NCBI GenBank assembly: GCA_003220795.1
Contig: QHTK01000045.1
Location: forward strand, 124,001 to 188,000
Direction of reading: 5' to 3'
DNA: 64,000 bases
DNA from: Gemmatimonadota bacterium
GTDB taxonomy: Bacteria; Gemmatimonadota; Gemmatimonadetes; Gemmatimonadales; GWC2-71-9
In this document: piece after piece, positions 62,905 to 64,000 of the stretch
How the letters are laid out: every line of letters begins with the position of its first letter
How positions within the stretch are numbered: position 1 is the first letter of the stretch
Made by a program: the position numbers and the translations under genes
Notes under the pieces: model-generated
Seen by the model: only the letters and a program-made list of their open reading frames with translations
Database searches by the model: none
Told to the model about the DNA's origin: nothing

Positions 62905-64000
62905 TCAGCAAAACCACGGCTCCGTGAGCCGGGCCGGAATCGGCCGCTCGGGAGGCGGCGCGACTCCACCGGCCGTCGGGGGCAACGCAGCGCGCTCCTC
63001 GGCCAGTGCCCGCAGGCGATAGAACGTCGTCCACGCATCGTCGCTCGCGCGGGCCGCTCGCTCCACCAGCGCGCTCGCCTCGCGCTGCAACTCGTCCATG
63101 CGCGGATCGGGATGGGTCCACCGATAGGTGAATGCCGCCGGGTCGACGGCACCGAGAAACGGCCGAATCGCCGGGCGCGAGAGGAGCAACGAGCCGGGCG
63201 GAATCAGCAGCCGGATCGTGTATTGCACGGGATCCACGTGATCGATGAGCCCCTCCGCCGCGACGAAGCTCAGCAGCTCGAGATAGTCGTCGAGGGTACT
63301 CCACGGCGTGAACGGTACGAAGGATGGCCGCAGCGGAATCCCCGCGGCGCGCAGGATGGCGAGCGCCACGATGACGTCGGCTTTGGTGTGCCCCTTGTCG
63401 AGGTGTGTGAGCACGGTGTCAGACAGCGATTCGACCGCCGAGACGACGAAGGCGCACCCCGTCGCGCCGAATTCGGGGAACAACCGCTGCTGCTCGAGCA
63501 CGTGCTCGATCTTTGCGGTGAAGTCGTAGCTCACGTGCGGGAATTCGTCGTGCAGCGCCCGGACGAGCTTCACGGCGTGGCCGGGACCGTTCAAGAAGTC
63601 GGGGTCGCCGAAGGTGATGTGCCCTGCGCCGGCCGCGACCAGCCCGCGGATGTCCGTCAGCACGACGTCCCGCGGGACGATAAAGAAACGTCCGCCGTAC
63701 ACGGCCGGGACGGGACAGTGCAGGCAGGTATGCAGGCAGCCGCGACTCGCCTCCACGTAGCCCGCCGGCACGAGGTCCCGGCCGCGCGCCAGGCTCGCAT
63801 ACCGGGTAAGCGCCGGCAACCCCACCCGGCTCGGCGGCGGGAACGGGAGTCGCTCGAGCGCCGGCCGCGGCTCGATCGCGGGCTCCCCGCCCGCGTCCCA
63901 GTGCCGCACCAAAGCGACGAGCTCCTGCTCTAGCTCGCCTCCCAAGACCGCGTCGGCGCCGTGGGCCCTCAAGTACTCCGCATTGAGCAGCGCATACAGG
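62905..64000 (-). CDS. Radical SAM protein (B12-binding type), partial
   Basis: The reading frame passes beyond the right edge (LYALLNAEYLRAHGADAVLGGE), which is the end of a B12-binding-like domain. The visible 364 residues include the radical SAM cysteines in SRGCLHTCLHC, with CPVPAVYGGRF and ITFGDPDFLNGP after them. The C-terminal part (RLLIPPGSLLL, AAFTYRWTHPDPRMDEL) is characteristic of a lineage whose products I cannot name. Substrate unknown. Confidence 0.82.
   Translation of the reverse strand, partial: LYALLNAEYLRAHGADAVLGGELEQELVALVRHWDAGGEPAIEPRPALERLPFPPPSRVGLPALTRYASLARGRDLVPAGYVEASRGCLHTCLHCPVPAVYGGRFFIVPRDVVLTDIRGLVAAGAGHITFGDPDFLNGPGHAVKLVRALHDEFPHVSYDFTAKIEHVLEQQRLFPEFGATGCAFVVSAVESLSDTVLTHLDKGHTKADVIVALAILRAAGIPLRPSFVPFTPWSTLDDYLELLSFVAAEGLIDHVDPVQYTIRLLIPPGSLLLSRPAIRPFLGAVDPAAFTYRWTHPDPRMDELQREASALVERAARASDDAWTTFYRLRALAEERAALPPTAGGVAPPPERPIPARLTEPWFC

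Overview
The window is a GC-rich, densely packed bacterial chromosome segment. It most resembles Gemmatimonadota. The basis is inference from gene content: a large BTAD/TPR regulator beside a lipoprotein island, paired M16 peptidases, sialidase-like and PD40 lipoproteins, many signal peptides, and GTGA/ATGA stop-start overlaps almost everywhere. I ran no phylogeny.

Layout. 1-6548 (minus): a housekeeping operon yicC-gmk-rpoZ-coaBC-udg-dnaB-radA-ispD behind one clear sigma70-type promoter. 6596-11074 (minus): an outer-membrane plug protein, leucyl aminopeptidase and NADP isocitrate dehydrogenase. 11144-14184 (plus): an envelope operon of a small Cys/His-rich secreted protein, a beta-barrel porin, a Met-rich membrane protein, an FMN-binding-like protein and an Ig-like lipoprotein. 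14206-16965: two members of an unnamed zinc-ribbon family around tRNA-Leu(CAA), then an ECF sigma / anti-sigma / Spy-like stress operon.

17034-24535 (plus): a TetR-controlled operon for aerobic CoA-thioester aromatic catabolism. It has two crotonase-family enzymes, an aldehyde dehydrogenase, a beta-ketoadipyl-CoA-type thiolase, a BoxB/PaaA-family di-iron epoxidase, a 3-hydroxyacyl-CoA dehydrogenase and, oddly, a GDPD. 24581-26032: a sialidase-like lipoprotein, followed by a 400-base decayed stretch holding a relic of the dehydrogenase gene. 26401-34673 (plus): a RHH/MazF toxin-antitoxin pair whose promoter may also drive six overlapping genes (amidohydrolases, two M16 peptidases, a DUF3108-like protein). 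34670-36923 (minus): rng-rplU-rpmA. 37154-39319: a secreted prolyl oligopeptidase.

39343-48628 (minus) is the main metabolic discovery: sga-mcl-mtkA-mtkB-hprA-ppc plus an acyl-CoA dehydrogenase. These are the diagnostic enzymes of the serine cycle for C1 assimilation, in one overlapping operon. 48758-54477 holds RecQ, a leaderless GroES-like gene with a third zinc-ribbon paralogue, a two-gene membrane protein + von Willebrand-A lipoprotein unit, a methyltransferase, a bacilliredoxin and a GYD protein. 54511-62665 is a lipoprotein island next to a BTAD regulator. Two of its proteins share an unnamed N-terminal domain, and one ends in sixteen exact 29-residue repeats. The window ends with a response-regulator relic and a partial B12/radical-SAM gene.

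Regulation: at least six genes have a sigma70-like -10 box placed so that transcription would start at or within a few bases of the start codon, so leaderless mRNAs appear common here. I saw no CRISPR array, rRNA, complete insertion sequence or prophage.
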